From the NCBI RefSeq assembly GCF_016902615.1, contig NZ_JACJMB010000006.1, forward strand, positions 48,283 through 112,282: 64,000 bases of DNA. The letters are read 5' to 3'. Within the stretch, counting starts at the first letter, position 1; every line of letters begins with the position of its first letter. A program made the position numbers and the translations under genes. The notes under the pieces are model-generated. The model was not told the DNA's origin. It was given only the letters and a program-made list of their open reading frames with translations, and searched no databases. This DNA is from Collinsella tanakaei. Lineage in GTDB: Bacteria; Actinomycetota; Coriobacteriia; Coriobacteriales; Coriobacteriaceae. Below, piece by piece: positions 44,291 to 56,252 of this stretch.

Positions 44291-46936
44291 ATGGCAAAAA
44301 AGCCTACGGTTCATGCCAATCCCGAAGTCGTTGACACCGTGGATGCCTTCAAGGAGCGTCTCGCCTACGTGCGCGACGCCCAGAAGGTCTTCGCCACCTT
44401 CACCCAGGAGCAGGTGGACAAGATCTTCTACGAGGCGGCCATGGCGGCCAACAAGGCCCGTATCCCCCTGGCTAAGCTTGCGGTCGAGGAGACCGGCCGC
44501 GGCGTCCTCGAGGACAAGGTCATCAAGAACCACTACGCAGCCGAGTACATCTACAACGCCTACAAGAACACCAAGACCTGCGGTGTGATCGAGCGTGACG
44601 AGGCCTACGGCATCACGAAGGTCGCCGAGCCGATCGGCGTCGTGGGCGCGGTCATCCCGACCACCAACCCCACCTCCACCGCGATCTTCAAGTGCCTCAT
44701 CTGCCTGAAGACCCGTAACGCCATCATCATCTCCCCGCACCCGGCGGCGGCCAAGTGCACCATCGCCGCGGCCAAGATCGTTCTCGACGCCGCCGTCAAG
44801 GCCGGTGCCCCTGAGGGCATCATCAGCTGGATCGACCAGCCGACCCTCGACCTCACCAACGCGCTCATGCGCAACGTCGACATCATCCTCGCCACCGGTG
44901 GCCCGGGCATGGTCAAGTCCGCCTACTCCTCCGGCAAGCCCGCCCTGGGCGTCGGCGCCGGCAACACCCCGGTCATCATCGACGACACCGCTGACATCAA
45001 GCTCGCCGTCAACTCCATCATCCACTCCAAGACGTTCGACAACGGCATGATCTGCGCCTCCGAGCAGTCCGTGACCGCGCTCGATTCCATCTACGACGCC
45101 GTCAAGGCCGAGTTCGAGGCCCGTGGCTGCTACTTCGTCAAGAAGGGCAAGGAGCTCGAGGCCCTGCGCGAGACCATGTTCAAGAACGGTGCGCTCGACC
45201 ACCGCATCCCCGGCATGCCCGCCGCCAAGATCGCCGAGCTCGCCGGCATCCCCGTGCCCCCCAAGACCAAGATCCTGATCGCCGAGGTCACCTCCACCGA
45301 CCCGGCCAAGGAGGAGTTCTCCCACGAGAAGCTCTCCCCGGTCCTCGCCATGTACCACGCCAAGGACTTCCAGGAGGCCGTGGACAAAGCCGAGCACCTC
45401 GTGCTCGCCGGCGGCCCGGGCCACACCGCGTCCCTCTACGTGCACCCCGCCGAGAAGGAGAAGATCGCCCTGTTCGAGGACGTCATGGCCGCGTGCCGCA
45501 TCGTCATCAACACCCCGTCCTCCCAGGGCGGCATCGGCGACCTGTACAACTTCGGCATGAAGCCGTCCCTCACGCTTGGCTGCGGCTCCTGGGGTGGCAA
45601 CTCCGTCTCTGAGAACGTTGGGGTGAAGCACTTGCTTAACGTGAAGACCGTCGCGGAGCGCCGCGAGAACATGCTGTGGTTCCGCGCTCCCGAGAAGATC
45701 TACTTCAAGAAGGGCTGCACGCCCGTCGCGCTCGACGAGATCGGCCGCGTCATGGGCAAGAAGCGCGCCTTCATCGTGACTGACTCCTTCCTCTACAAGA
45801 ACGGCAACTGCAAGGCCATCGAGGCCAAGCTCGACGAGATGGGTGTCGCCCACGACGCGTTCTACGACATCTGCCCCGACCCGCGCCTGCAGGACGCCCA
45901 GAAGGGCGCCGAGCGCATGCGCCTGTTCGAGCCCGACGTCATCATCGCCGTCGGCGGCGGCTCCGCGATGGACGCCGGCAAGATCATGTGGCTCATGTAC
46001 GAGCACCCCGAGGTCAACTTCGAGGATGCCGCCATGGACTTCATGGACATCCGCAAGCGCGTCTTCACCTTCCCGAAGCTCGGTGAGAAGGCCTACTTCG
46101 TCGCCGTCCCGACCTCCTCGGGTACCGGCTCCGAGGTGACGCCGTTCGCCATCATCACCGACGCCGAGACCGGCATCAAGTGGCCGATCACCGACTACGC
46201 GCTCATGCCGAACATGGCCATCGTCGACGTGGACAACGCCATGACCGCCCCGAAGGGCCTCACCTGCGCCTCCGGTATCGACGTCATGACCCACGCCATC
46301 GAGTCCTACGTCTCCATCATGAGCTCCGACTACACGCGCGGTCTGTCCATGCGCGCCGCCAAGCTCGTGTTCGAGAACCTGCCGGCCGCCTACGAGAAGG
46401 GCGCGGCCGACCCGCACGCCCGCGAGGAGATGCACAACGCCTCCTGCCTCGCCGGCATGGCCTTCGCCAACGCCTTCCTGGGCGTGAACCACTCCATGGC
46501 CCACAAGCTCGGTGCCTTCCATCACCTGCCCCACGGCCTGGCCAACGCCGTCATCCTGACCCGCGTCATGCGCTACAACGCCGCCGAGAAGCCCGTCAAG
46601 ATGGGCACCTTCTCGCAGTACCAGTATCCGCACGCGCTGCACGACTACGCCGACCTCGGCCGTTACTGCGGCTGCACCGGCGCTGACGACCACGAGGTGT
46701 TCGAGAACTTCATCGCCAAGCTCGAGGACCTCATGGACCAGATCGGCATCAAGAAGACCATCGCCGAGTACGGTGTCGACGAGAAGTACTTCCTGGAGAC
46801 CCTGGACGACATGACCGAGCAGGCCTTCAACGACCAGTGCACCGGCGCCAACCCGCGCTACCCGCTCATGAGCGAGATCAAGGAACTCTACCTTGATGCA
46901 TACTATGGTCGTGAGCCCCAGAGCTACGAGGCCTAA
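44291..46936 (+). CDS. adhE: Bifunctional acetaldehyde/alcohol dehydrogenase AdhE
   Basis: An 881-residue fermentation enzyme that reduces acetyl-CoA to acetaldehyde and then ethanol, regenerating two NAD+. The N-terminal aldehyde dehydrogenase half (about 1-445) has VGAVIPTTNPTSTAIFKCL, the NAD-binding GVGAGNTPVII, and the catalytic Cys255 in GMICASEQS. The C-terminal iron-dependent alcohol dehydrogenase half (about 455-875) has AVGGGSAMDAGKIMW and the iron-ligand His residues in NHSMAHKLGAFHHLPHG. AAGGAG precedes the ATG. It is likely oligomeric (spirosomes) as in other bacteria. Codon use is very biased, suggesting high expression. Two operator-like palindromes lie upstream and a hairpin terminator downstream. 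Confidence 0.97.
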   Translation: MAKKPTVHANPEVVDTVDAFKERLAYVRDAQKVFATFTQEQVDKIFYEAAMAANKARIPLAKLAVEETGRGVLEDKVIKNHYAAEYIYNAYKNTKTCGVIERDEAYGITKVAEPIGVVGAVIPTTNPTSTAIFKCLICLKTRNAIIISPHPAAAKCTIAAAKIVLDAAVKAGAPEGIISWIDQPTLDLTNALMRNVDIILATGGPGMVKSAYSSGKPALGVGAGNTPVIIDDTADIKLAVNSIIHSKTFDNGMICASEQSVTALDSIYDAVKAEFEARGCYFVKKGKELEALRETMFKNGALDHRIPGMPAAKIAELAGIPVPPKTKILIAEVTSTDPAKEEFSHEKLSPVLAMYHAKDFQEAVDKAEHLVLAGGPGHTASLYVHPAEKEKIALFEDVMAACRIVINTPSSQGGIGDLYNFGMKPSLTLGCGSWGGNSVSENVGVKHLLNVKTVAERRENMLWFRAPEKIYFKKGCTPVALDEIGRVMGKKRAFIVTDSFLYKNGNCKAIEAKLDEMGVAHDAFYDICPDPRLQDAQKGAERMRLFEPDVIIAVGGGSAMDAGKIMWLMYEHPEVNFEDAAMDFMDIRKRVFTFPKLGEKAYFVAVPTSSGTGSEVTPFAIITDAETGIKWPITDYALMPNMAIVDVDNAMTAPKGLTCASGIDVMTHAIESYVSIMSSDYTRGLSMRAAKLVFENLPAAYEKGAADPHAREEMHNASCLAGMAFANAFLGVNHSMAHKLGAFHHLPHGLANAVILTRVMRYNAAEKPVKMGTFSQYQYPHALHDYADLGRYCGCTGADDHEVFENFIAKLEDLMDQIGIKKTIAEYGVDEKYFLETLDDMTEQAFNDQCTGANPRYPLMSEIKELYLDAYYGREPQSYEA

Positions 46937-46953
46937 GGAACGACTTCATATCC

Positions 46954-46982
46954 GGCGCCTGCGCGCATCCCACGCAGGCGCC
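46954..46982 (+). terminator. Hairpin after adhE
   Basis: A perfect 10-bp stem (GGCGCCTGCG with CGCAGGCGCC, loop 9 nt) begins 17 bases after the adhE stop. There is no U-tract, so it may reduce rather than end transcription into the next gene. Confidence 0.5.
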
Positions 46983-47019
46983 CCGAATGGTGCACACCCG
47001 AAGAAAGGACGGTAGTACC

Positions 47020-47787
47020 ATGATTCAACTTCCCGACACGAAGGTCGAAATCGCTCAGCGCAGCAACAAGGTCGTCTACGACCTCGGCGACACCATCGTC
47101 AAGGTCTTCAACGAGACCAAGCCTGTCTCCGATGTCTTCAACGAGGCCCTGAACCTCGCCCGCATCAACGAGTGCGGCATCCGCTCCCCGAAGGCCCTCG
47201 AGGTCGCTCAGGTCGAGGGCGGCGGCTGGGCGCTCGTGACCAGCAAGATCCCCGGCGTCACGCTCGCCGAGAAGATGGCCGCCGAACCGGGCCGCTTCTA
47301 CGAATATCTCGAGCAGTTCGTCGACCTGCAGATCGAGATCCACTCCTATCGCTGCCCGCTGCTGCAGCGCCAGGTGGACAAGTACGATCGCATGATCAAC
47401 TCCCTCGATCAGCTGAACGCCTCAACGCGCTACGACCTGCTCCAGCGTCTTGACGGCATGAAGACCCGCCGTCGCGTCTGCCACGGCGACTTCAACCCCT
47501 CGAACGTCATCGTCGCCGAGGACGGTCAGCTCTATGTCTGCGACTGGGCCCACGCCACGCAGGGCGCTCCCGCGGCCGACGCCGCGATGACCTACCTGCT
47601 GTTCGCCCTCGAGGACAAGCAGCAGGCCGAGGCCTACCTCGAGATGTACTGCAACCGCGCCGACGAGCCGGTTCAGATCGTCCGCAGCTACATGTCCATC
47701 GTCGCCGCCTCCGAGCTTGCCCGCAAGCGCGGCGGTGCGAACGATGAGTTCCTGATGAGCTGCATCGACGTCTTCGATTACCAGTAA
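47020..47787 (+). CDS. Aminoglycoside phosphotransferase/choline-kinase-like protein
   Basis: A 255-residue protein of the protein-kinase-like APH superfamily. It has a short ATP-binding N-lobe (KVVYDLGDTIVKVFNE), the Brenner motif CHGDFNPSNVIV with the catalytic Asp, and the Mg-binding Asp in VCDWAHATQG. Substrates of this family include aminoglycosides, choline, homoserine and fructosamines; the sequence gives no reason to call it a resistance gene. The start at 47020 follows AAAGGA. It is 83 bp after adhE and ends in a strong terminator. Confidence 0.8.
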   Translation: MIQLPDTKVEIAQRSNKVVYDLGDTIVKVFNETKPVSDVFNEALNLARINECGIRSPKALEVAQVEGGGWALVTSKIPGVTLAEKMAAEPGRFYEYLEQFVDLQIEIHSYRCPLLQRQVDKYDRMINSLDQLNASTRYDLLQRLDGMKTRRRVCHGDFNPSNVIVAEDGQLYVCDWAHATQGAPAADAAMTYLLFALEDKQQAEAYLEMYCNRADEPVQIVRSYMSIVAASELARKRGGANDEFLMSCIDVFDYQ

Positions 47788-47810
47788 GCGGTAGGCGAAG
47801 CCAACGCAGG

Positions 47811-47884
47811 GCCCCTCAGGGTATCCCCGCGAGCACCCACGGCCACAGGCCCTAAGGTGCCGCAGGAGCCCTGAGGGGCTTTTC
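47811..47884 (+). terminator. Terminator of the APH-like gene
   Basis: An 11-bp perfect stem (GCCCCTCAGGG at 47811-47821 pairing with 47869-47879) encloses a 47-nt loop and is followed by TTTTCTGTTT. The 3' arm also folds on itself (AGCCC/GGGGCT), so two alternative hairpins are possible. Confidence 0.75.
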
Positions 47885-48032
47885 TGTTTACAGGGGGCGG
47901 ATGTCCTGCTGCCGCAAAGCGCCCTCATAACCGCCTTCGAACCCCACAGGCACCTATCCATACATAGACTGCGCGCTATACGGGAGTTTTATCCATGGTT
48001 TTGAGCGCTGAGAAACCGCGGGCCATCCCGCG

Positions 48033-48203
48033 GGACAAAAACCCGTCGAGTGGGACTTCATAGCGATCAGATGGGTTTATAGAGCTGCCAAAAACAGGCT
48101 CTAGCCATTAACCCAGTGTATAGCGAGTAAAAGATTATGCTCTGCAAGCATCGTTTGGAAGGAAGAGCGAGATGCATACGTCCCACTCGACGCGTTTTTG
48201 TCC
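48033..48203. repeat. 171-bp structured element with 24-bp terminal inverted repeats (MITE-like)
   Basis: The 24 bases at 48033-48056 match the reverse complement of 48180-48203 at 23 positions. Inside is a two-part stem: TGGGTT (48072-48077) with AACCCA (48110-48115), and TAGAGC (48080-48085) with GCTCTA (48098-48103). A further hairpin, ATGCT/AGCAT, lies at about 48137-48151, and a perfect 7-bp hairpin (48016-48033) abuts the left end. The element fills most of the 446-bp gap between the APH-like gene and thiamine pyrophosphokinase. No ORF is evident. It may be a miniature transposable element or a structured RNA. Confidence 0.72.
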
Positions 48204-48233
48204 AAAACGCCCTGGCGGCACCGCCCGCGAGCA

Positions 48234-48908
48234 TCAGCGGCAGAAGCACCAGCAGATAACCGTACCGGCATGGCAGGTTATCGTCGCGGGATCGCGCTCG
48301 ATGACGTTCGAGATGCCGAGGTCTGAAAGAAGCTCCACGCCGTGGTGATCGAGTTCCCAGCGCATGCCGCGCTCGGAGACCGTGGCCTCGGGCGAAAGCG
48401 GGATGAACGAGAAGCGCTGCGAGCAAGCGCCCTCGATGGCCCACACCTCGCCGGCGTGCAGCACCTTGCCCTCGAAACCGTCTTCGATAAGCTCGACCGG
48501 CCCCGGCCAGGCAGCAAGCCGCCCGAAGACGCCGAGCAGGTGGTCGGGGTTTCCCCCCGCAAGGCAGGTGCACACGAGCGCGGGCGCGCCCCAGCGCTCT
48601 CCGACGGCTCGCAGGGCGAGCGACAGATCGGTGAAATCCTTATGGGGGTCGTAGCGCTCCACGGAAAAGAAAGCGTCGTCGGATGACTCAGCCCGGCGCA
48701 CAAGCGCCGCCCCCGCCGGGCTCACAGAGTCCGCATCGCCGCAGAACAGGTTGACATCGACTTCTGCTCCGCTCGCAGCGTCCAGGCCACGGTCGATCGC
48801 CACCACGGCATCGCATCCGCGAACCGCGCGCCGGATCGTATCGGCACCGGCCGGCTCGGTCGAGCCGCCGATCAGCGCCACGCGGCGCACCGTCGGCTCG
48901 CCCCTCAT
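48234..48908 (-). CDS. Thiamine pyrophosphokinase
   Basis: A 224-residue enzyme that converts thiamine plus ATP to thiamine diphosphate. Signature motifs are CDAVVAIDRGLDAA, FCGDADSV (the Mg/ATP GDxDS motif), and KDFTDLSLAL (KDxTD). The C-terminal beta domain that binds thiamine follows. Its ATG overlaps the stop of the upstream HAD gene (ATGA at 48905-48908), so they are translationally coupled. The 171-bp structured element follows the stop. No TPP riboswitch is visible. Confidence 0.9.
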   Translation of the reverse strand: MRGEPTVRRVALIGGSTEPAGADTIRRAVRGCDAVVAIDRGLDAASGAEVDVNLFCGDADSVSPAGAALVRRAESSDDAFFSVERYDPHKDFTDLSLALRAVGERWGAPALVCTCLAGGNPDHLLGVFGRLAAWPGPVELIEDGFEGKVLHAGEVWAIEGACSQRFSFIPLSPEATVSERGMRWELDHHGVELLSDLGISNVIERDPATITCHAGTVICWCFCR

Positions 48909-49612
48909 CGCGCACCCCACGCGCACACGTCCTCAAGCGCCAGGTCGCTGAACTCATCGATGAAGATCTCGCAGTTCGCCTGGACATCGGGACGGGCGGA
49001 ACGGCCCTCGGCGTCGAAGATCCCGACGCGACGGTAGCCCGCAGCTCCTGAGCTCTTGAGGCCGAACACGGCGTCCTCGAACACCCAGACGCGCTCATGG
49101 CCGGGAACGTCGATGCCCCGCGCCGCGCACAGCCGCTCGAGCGCCAGGTTGTACACGTCCGGCTGGTCCTTCGAGGCACCGGCTTCACCGGTCGTGACGA
49201 TGATGTCGAAATAGCCGGCAAGGCCGTTTGCGGCAAGGCCGCAGCGAACGGCGGGCTCGGGGGTGGAGGTGGCGATGGCCATCGGAATCCCGGCTTCGCG
49301 GACGGCCTCAAGGAAGGAAGCCACGCCCGGGCGGGCGGGCACCACGGCCCGATAGCGCTCGAGCAGCATCGCCATGAGCTTGTCGTAGACCTCCTGCCCG
49401 TTCGCGCCGACGCCCCACGTGTCGTGGTACGCGCAGCACTCCCCCATCATCGACAGGGACTCGAACTGGGCGAAATCGTCCGGCGTCGTCTCGATGCCGT
49501 AGCTTGCAAGCAACTCGCCCTGGACCTGAATCCACATGCCCATGGACCGAAGCAGGGTGCCGTCGCAATCGAAGATACACGCGCTCGGAAGCGCGCGTGC
49601 GCTGTCAGCCAT
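48905..49612 (-). CDS. HAD-superfamily phosphatase (beta-phosphoglucomutase/phosphatase-like)
   Basis: A 235-residue HAD hydrolase of the cap-1 subclass. Motif I is IFDCDGTLLRS with both Asp residues, motif II is AIATSTPEP, motif III has Lys in GASKDQPDVY, and motif IV is VFEDAVFG. Beta-phosphoglucomutase, sugar-phosphate phosphatases and phosphoglycolate phosphatase all look like this, so the substrate is unclear. The start at 49612 has AGGAGG seven bases upstream. It is coupled with thiamine pyrophosphokinase, which might suggest a phosphatase acting on a cofactor intermediate. Confidence 0.82.
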   Translation of the reverse strand: MADSARALPSACIFDCDGTLLRSMGMWIQVQGELLASYGIETTPDDFAQFESLSMMGECCAYHDTWGVGANGQEVYDKLMAMLLERYRAVVPARPGVASFLEAVREAGIPMAIATSTPEPAVRCGLAANGLAGYFDIIVTTGEAGASKDQPDVYNLALERLCAARGIDVPGHERVWVFEDAVFGLKSSGAAGYRRVGIFDAEGRSARPDVQANCEIFIDEFSDLALEDVCAWGAR

Positions 49613-50210
49613 CGAAGTGCCTCCTCGTCCGCGCGGCGCCCTGGCCGCGTATCGAAGCTCGCGTAAGGCGGCCGCACGGGCAAGCAGCACCGCCAGGCCG
49701 GCCGCCGACTATCCTACCAAATCATCAGGAGTAACGCCGCTTGCGGACCGTCGGGAGCGGGCAGCTCGTGCCAAGGCGGTCGAAGCCACCCGCCTGCATC
49801 CAGAAGGGCCGCCTCTCCTTGCACACCGCCGCCTGACAGGAGCCAAACACCCACTCCGCAACGCGAAGGCGCGCCCAAGCGCAAAGGGGCTCCCCGCGCG
49901 CCGCCGCCCCTCCTTATGCGGCACCGCCCGCCGGCACGTGAAAACTTTCAGATTGACCACCTGTGCGATGGTGTCTACCAGCACAGATACCATAGTTCGC
50001 CAACCCCCGCGGCACACCCGGCCACCGTGCGCCTATCGGACAAAAGTGACCGTCCCTCCTGTTCATGCAGCCAGTGTGATGAGTTAGTGATAAATTATGA
50101 ATCGTCGTGGTTTTCTGGACCCACCAGCGATCGCGTGGCGCCTGCGAGCCGCGACATCCTACCCATGCCGGGCGACGCCCAGCGTCACCCCTAACGATTG
50201 GACGGATAAG
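49613..50210. other. Non-coding region between the HAD gene and glgB
   Basis: A 598-bp gap between divergent genes. The first 350 bp are GC-rich without a credible ORF. Near 50080-50100 there is an AT-rich patch (GATAAATTATGAA) that may be the glgB promoter. The open frame that continues from 50097 into glgB is unlikely to be translated there because no ribosome site precedes it and its composition is not protein-like. Confidence 0.5.
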
Positions 50211-52502
<2,292 letters not shown>

Positions 52503-52543
52503 GCGCTTCGTGCGGCAAAACGACGAAAAGGGAGATCACCTGC

Positions 52544-54973
52544 ATGTCTAAGATTTTCGAGACCACCGAGGATTTCAAACGCGATTACCGCGCGATGCTC
52601 ATGGCCGAGGTGGGCAAGGACTACAGCGACGCCAAGAACGCCGAGCGCTACCGTGCCCTCGCCAAGCTCATCGCCGCGCGCGCGAATCGTCAGTTCGCCT
52701 TGGCTGATTCCGAAAACGGCAAGAGCGACCAGAAGAAGGTCTACTACTTCTCGCTCGAGTTCCTCATCGGCCCCCTGCTCGACAACTACCTGCTGAACTA
52801 CGGCATCCGCGACGTCGTGGAAGAGGGCTTGGCCGAGATGGGCATCAGCCTCGACGACCTGCTCGCCGAAGAGGGCGACCCGGGTCTTGGCAACGGCGGT
52901 CTGGGCCGTCTTGCCGCCTGCTTCCTCGACTCCATGGCAGCCGAGGGCATCCTCGGTTTCGGTAACGGCATGCGCTATCGCTACGGTCTGTTCAAGCAGG
53001 AGATCCGCGACGGCCGCCAGGTGGAGGTCACCGACAACTGGCTCGCCAAGGGCTATCCCTGGGAGACCCGTCACCCCGAGAGCGCCGTTATCGTCCGCTT
53101 CGGCGGCGACGTCGTGCGCCACGAGAGCCCCGACGGCACGTTCCGCTTCGACGTCGTGGGCGGCGACCTCATCGAGGCCGTTCCCTACGATGTGCCCATC
53201 ATCGGCTACGGCGGCAAGACCGTGAACCGTCTGCGCCTGTGGAGCGCCGAGCCGGCGAGCGCCGACTTCGACCTGGACGCCTTCAACGCCGGCGACTACG
53301 CCAAGGCCAACAAGTTCCGCACCGACGCCGAGGCGATCTCTGAGATCCTGTACCCCAACGACGCCGGCGAGCACGGCCGCATCCTGCGCCTCAAGCAGGA
53401 GTACCTGTTCGTCGCCGCGGGCCTCGCGTCGATCCTGCGCACGTTCAAGACCGATTACGGCACCGACGCCTGGGATCGCTTCCCCGACCTCGTCGCCATC
53501 CACACGAACGACACCCATCCCGCCATGTGCGGCGCCGAGCTCATGCGCCTGCTCATGGACCAGGAGGGCCTCGATTGGGACACCGCCTGGGGTATCGTCA
53601 CGAAGTCCGTGTCCTACACGAACCACACCGTGCTGCCCGAGGCGCTCGAGAAGTGGCCCATCGACACGTTCCGCCGCCTGCTGCCGCGCGTCTACATGAT
53701 CATCGACGAGATCAACCGCCGCTACATGGAGTCCTTCCCGCGCGATATCGACAACTGGCAGGACAAACTGCGCAACACCGCCATCCTGTGGGACGGCCAG
53801 GTGCGCATGGCGAACCTCTCGGTCATCTGCTCGCACTCCGTCAACGGCGTGGCCCAGCTGCACACCGACATCCTGAAGCGCGACACGCTCCACGACTTCT
53901 ACGAGCTCACGCCCGAGAAGTTCAACAACAAGACGAACGGCATCTCGCCGCGCCGCTTCCTCGCGAACGCCAACCCGTCGCTCTCCCGTCTCATCACCTC
54001 CAAGATCGGCGACGGCTGGCTGACGGACGCCAGCCAGCTGAAGCGCCTGGAGAACTACGTGGACGACAACGAGTTCCTCGACGCCATGAGCGCCTCCAAG
54101 CGCGTGAACAAGCAGCGTTTAGCCGACTACGTGAAGAAGACGACCGGCGTCGAGCTCGACGTCGACTCCATCTTCGACGTCCAGGTCAAGCGCTTCCACG
54201 CCTACAAGCGCCAGCTGCTGAACATCTTCAAGGTCATGCACATCTACAACCGCATGCTTGACGACCCGACCTACAAGCCCCACAAGACGTCGTTCATCTT
54301 CTCGGGCAAGGCGGCGAGCGCCTACACGTTCGCCAAGGAGGTTATCCGCCTCATCAACTCCGTGGCCGATGTCATCAACGCGGACGACCGCGTGAACGAC
54401 TACATCAAGGTCGCGTTCATCCCGAACTTCGCCGTCTCGAACGCCGAGCTCATCTACCCCGCCACCGATATCTCCGAGCAGATCTCGACGGCCGGCAAGG
54501 AGGCCTCGGGAACCTCGAACATGAAGCTCATGATGAACGGCGCGATCACGCTCGGCACCCTCGACGGCGCCAACATCGAAATCGCCGAGCTCGCGGGCCT
54601 CGAGAACGAGAAGATCTTCGGCCTCAAGGTCGACGAGGTGGAGAACCTGCGCCGCGGCAACTACTTCGCGTGGGACGTCTACAACAACGACCGCGACGGC
54701 ATCGGCCGCTGCGTCGACGAGCTGACCGACGGCACGTTCGCGCGCCTCTCCGGCAACTTCGAGAGCATCCAGGCCGAGCTCATGAACAACAACGACTACG
54801 ACTTCGTGCTCGCCGACTTCGCGAGCTACGTCCAGGCGTGGGAGGAGCTCACCGCGGTCTATGACGACCAGCGCACCTGGCAGCGCATGGCCCTCATGAA
54901 CATCGCGAACTCCGGCCACTTCTCGTCCGACCGCACCATCCGCGAGTATCGCGACGAGATCTGGCACGCCTAG
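52544..54973 (+). CDS. glgP: Glycogen/maltodextrin phosphorylase
   Basis: An 809-residue phosphorylase (GT35) that releases glucose-1-phosphate from glycogen ends using pyridoxal phosphate. The N-terminal region has GNGGLGRLAACFLDSMA, the glycogen-chain gate region follows, and the PLP lysine is Lys661 in GTSNMKLMMNGA, followed by GTLDGANIEI. Length matches the bacterial enzyme. It has no extra tail, unlike its neighbours glgB and glgA. GGGAG lies upstream of the start. It belongs to the locus that both builds and degrades glycogen. Confidence 0.96.
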   Translation: MSKIFETTEDFKRDYRAMLMAEVGKDYSDAKNAERYRALAKLIAARANRQFALADSENGKSDQKKVYYFSLEFLIGPLLDNYLLNYGIRDVVEEGLAEMGISLDDLLAEEGDPGLGNGGLGRLAACFLDSMAAEGILGFGNGMRYRYGLFKQEIRDGRQVEVTDNWLAKGYPWETRHPESAVIVRFGGDVVRHESPDGTFRFDVVGGDLIEAVPYDVPIIGYGGKTVNRLRLWSAEPASADFDLDAFNAGDYAKANKFRTDAEAISEILYPNDAGEHGRILRLKQEYLFVAAGLASILRTFKTDYGTDAWDRFPDLVAIHTNDTHPAMCGAELMRLLMDQEGLDWDTAWGIVTKSVSYTNHTVLPEALEKWPIDTFRRLLPRVYMIIDEINRRYMESFPRDIDNWQDKLRNTAILWDGQVRMANLSVICSHSVNGVAQLHTDILKRDTLHDFYELTPEKFNNKTNGISPRRFLANANPSLSRLITSKIGDGWLTDASQLKRLENYVDDNEFLDAMSASKRVNKQRLADYVKKTTGVELDVDSIFDVQVKRFHAYKRQLLNIFKVMHIYNRMLDDPTYKPHKTSFIFSGKAASAYTFAKEVIRLINSVADVINADDRVNDYIKVAFIPNFAVSNAELIYPATDISEQISTAGKEASGTSNMKLMMNGAITLGTLDGANIEIAELAGLENEKIFGLKVDEVENLRRGNYFAWDVYNNDRDGIGRCVDELTDGTFARLSGNFESIQAELMNNNDYDFVLADFASYVQAWEELTAVYDDQRTWQRMALMNIANSGHFSSDRTIREYRDEIWHA

Positions 54974-55013
54974 GGGCGTGCGCGCCTGGGCCGGCGCATA
55001 CACGGCTTTTGCG

Positions 55014-55045
55014 GGCGGGTGCCCTCACATGCGGGAGCACCCGCC
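55014..55045. terminator. Hairpin between glgP and glgC
   Basis: A perfect 9-bp stem (GGCGGGTGC with GCACCCGCC, loop 14 nt) lies 40 bp after the glgP stop. It has no U-tract; it may modulate transcription between the degradation and synthesis halves of the locus. Confidence 0.45.
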
Positions 55046-55102
55046 TGAAAGCAGACATACGGTAAGGCAGTTATTGCACGGTACGCAATGAAGGAGAATT
55101 CG

Positions 55103-56248
55103 ATGAGTAAAAAAGAATGCATCGCTATGCTCCTCGCAGGAGGACAGGGAAGCAGATTGGGGGCGCTCACATCTAAGATCGCGAAGCCGGCGGTCTCGTT
55201 CGGCGGCAAGTACCGCATCATCGACTTTACGCTGTCGAACTGCGCCAACTCCGGTATCGACACGGTGGGTGTGCTGACTCAGTACCGCCCCTATCGTCTG
55301 CACGCGTACCTGGGCAGCGGATCTGCCTGGGACCTCGACGAGCGCGGCGGCGGCGTCTCGATCCTGCCCCCTTACGCCACGCAAGAGGGCGGCGCGTGGT
55401 ACAACGGCACCGCTGACGCCGTGACCCAGAACCTCGACTACATCAAGCTCCATGACCCCGAGTATGTCCTGATCCTCTCCGGTGACGCGCTGTACCGCAT
55501 GGATTACCGCGAGATGCTCGACAACCACATCAAGAACGAGGCCGACCTCACCATCGCCGTCATGCCGGTACCCTGGGAGGACGCGAGCCGCTTCGGCATC
55601 CTTACGACCGACGACCAGGACCGCATCACGAAGTTCACCGAGAAGCCCGATAAGCCCGATTCGAACCTCGCGTCCATGGGCATCTACATCTTCTCGTCCG
55701 ACTTCCTCATCAAGGCGCTCGAGGAGGACGCGCTCGACCAGCGCTCCAGCCACGACTTCGGCGGCGACATCATCCCGAAGGCCCTCGAGGAGGGCAAGCG
55801 CCTCTTTGTCCACAAGTTCCACGGCTACTGGAAGGATGTCGGCACCATCGCCTCCTACCACGAGACGAGCATGGGCCTGCTCGGCCAGAACCCCGAGTTC
55901 GACATCTACGAGAAGGCCGCGCCGATCATGAGCAACGACACGACGCGCCCGCCGCACTACATCGGCCCGAACGGCCGCGTCGACGACTGCCTCGTCTCCA
56001 ACGGCTGCGAGGTCTTCGGCACCGCCAGGCACTCCATCCTTTCCACGGACTGCGTAATCGAGGAGCGCGCCATCGTCGAGGACTCCGTCCTGCTTCCCGG
56101 CGCCGTCGTGAAGAGCGGCGCGCACGTCGTCCGCGCGATCCTCGGCGAGAACGCCGTCGTGGAGGAGGGCGTGAAGCTCGGATCGGTCGACATGCAGAAG
56201 GACACCGCCGTCGTCGGCAACGACGTCGTCATCGGGAAGGGGGAATGA
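55103..56248 (+). CDS. glgC: Glucose-1-phosphate adenylyltransferase GlgC
   Basis: A 381-residue catalytic subunit that makes ADP-glucose from glucose-1-phosphate and ATP. Key features are the nucleotide loop [38 protein letters not shown]-type substrate region ([12 protein letters not shown]), [10 protein letters not shown], and the left-handed beta-helix C-terminus with repeated V/I residues. The start at 55103 has AAGGAG six bases upstream; a start at 55088 is also in frame. The next gene, glgD, begins four bases after its stop, giving the GlgC-GlgD pair known from Firmicutes. Confidence 0.96.
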   Translation: MSKKECIAMLLAGGQGSRLGALTSKIAKPAVSFGGKYRIIDFTLSNCANSGIDTVGVLTQYRPYRLHAYLGSGSAWDLDERGGGVSILPPYATQEGGAWYNGTADAVTQNLDYIKLHDPEYVLILSGDALYRMDYREMLDNHIKNEADLTIAVMPVPWEDASRFGILTTDDQDRITKFTEKPDKPDSNLASMGIYIFSSDFLIKALEEDALDQRSSHDFGGDIIPKALEEGKRLFVHKFHGYWKDVGTIASYHETSMGLLGQNPEFDIYEKAAPIMSNDTTRPPHYIGPNGRVDDCLVSNGCEVFGTARHSILSTDCVIEERAIVEDSVLLPGAVVKSGAHVVRAILGENAVVEEGVKLGSVDMQKDTAVVGNDVVIGKGE

Positions 56249-56252
56249 TCCG

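Noticed and set aside
47020..47787. Aminoglycoside resistance gene
   Set aside because: The APH fold is shared with choline and small-metabolite kinases; its position after adhE and the lack of transfer signs give no support for resistance.
50097..50210. ATG at 50097 as the glgB start
   Set aside because: No ribosome site precedes it, it overlaps a promoter-like AT-rich patch, and the extra 38 residues have no similarity pattern to a branching enzyme; TTG 50211 is more plausible.
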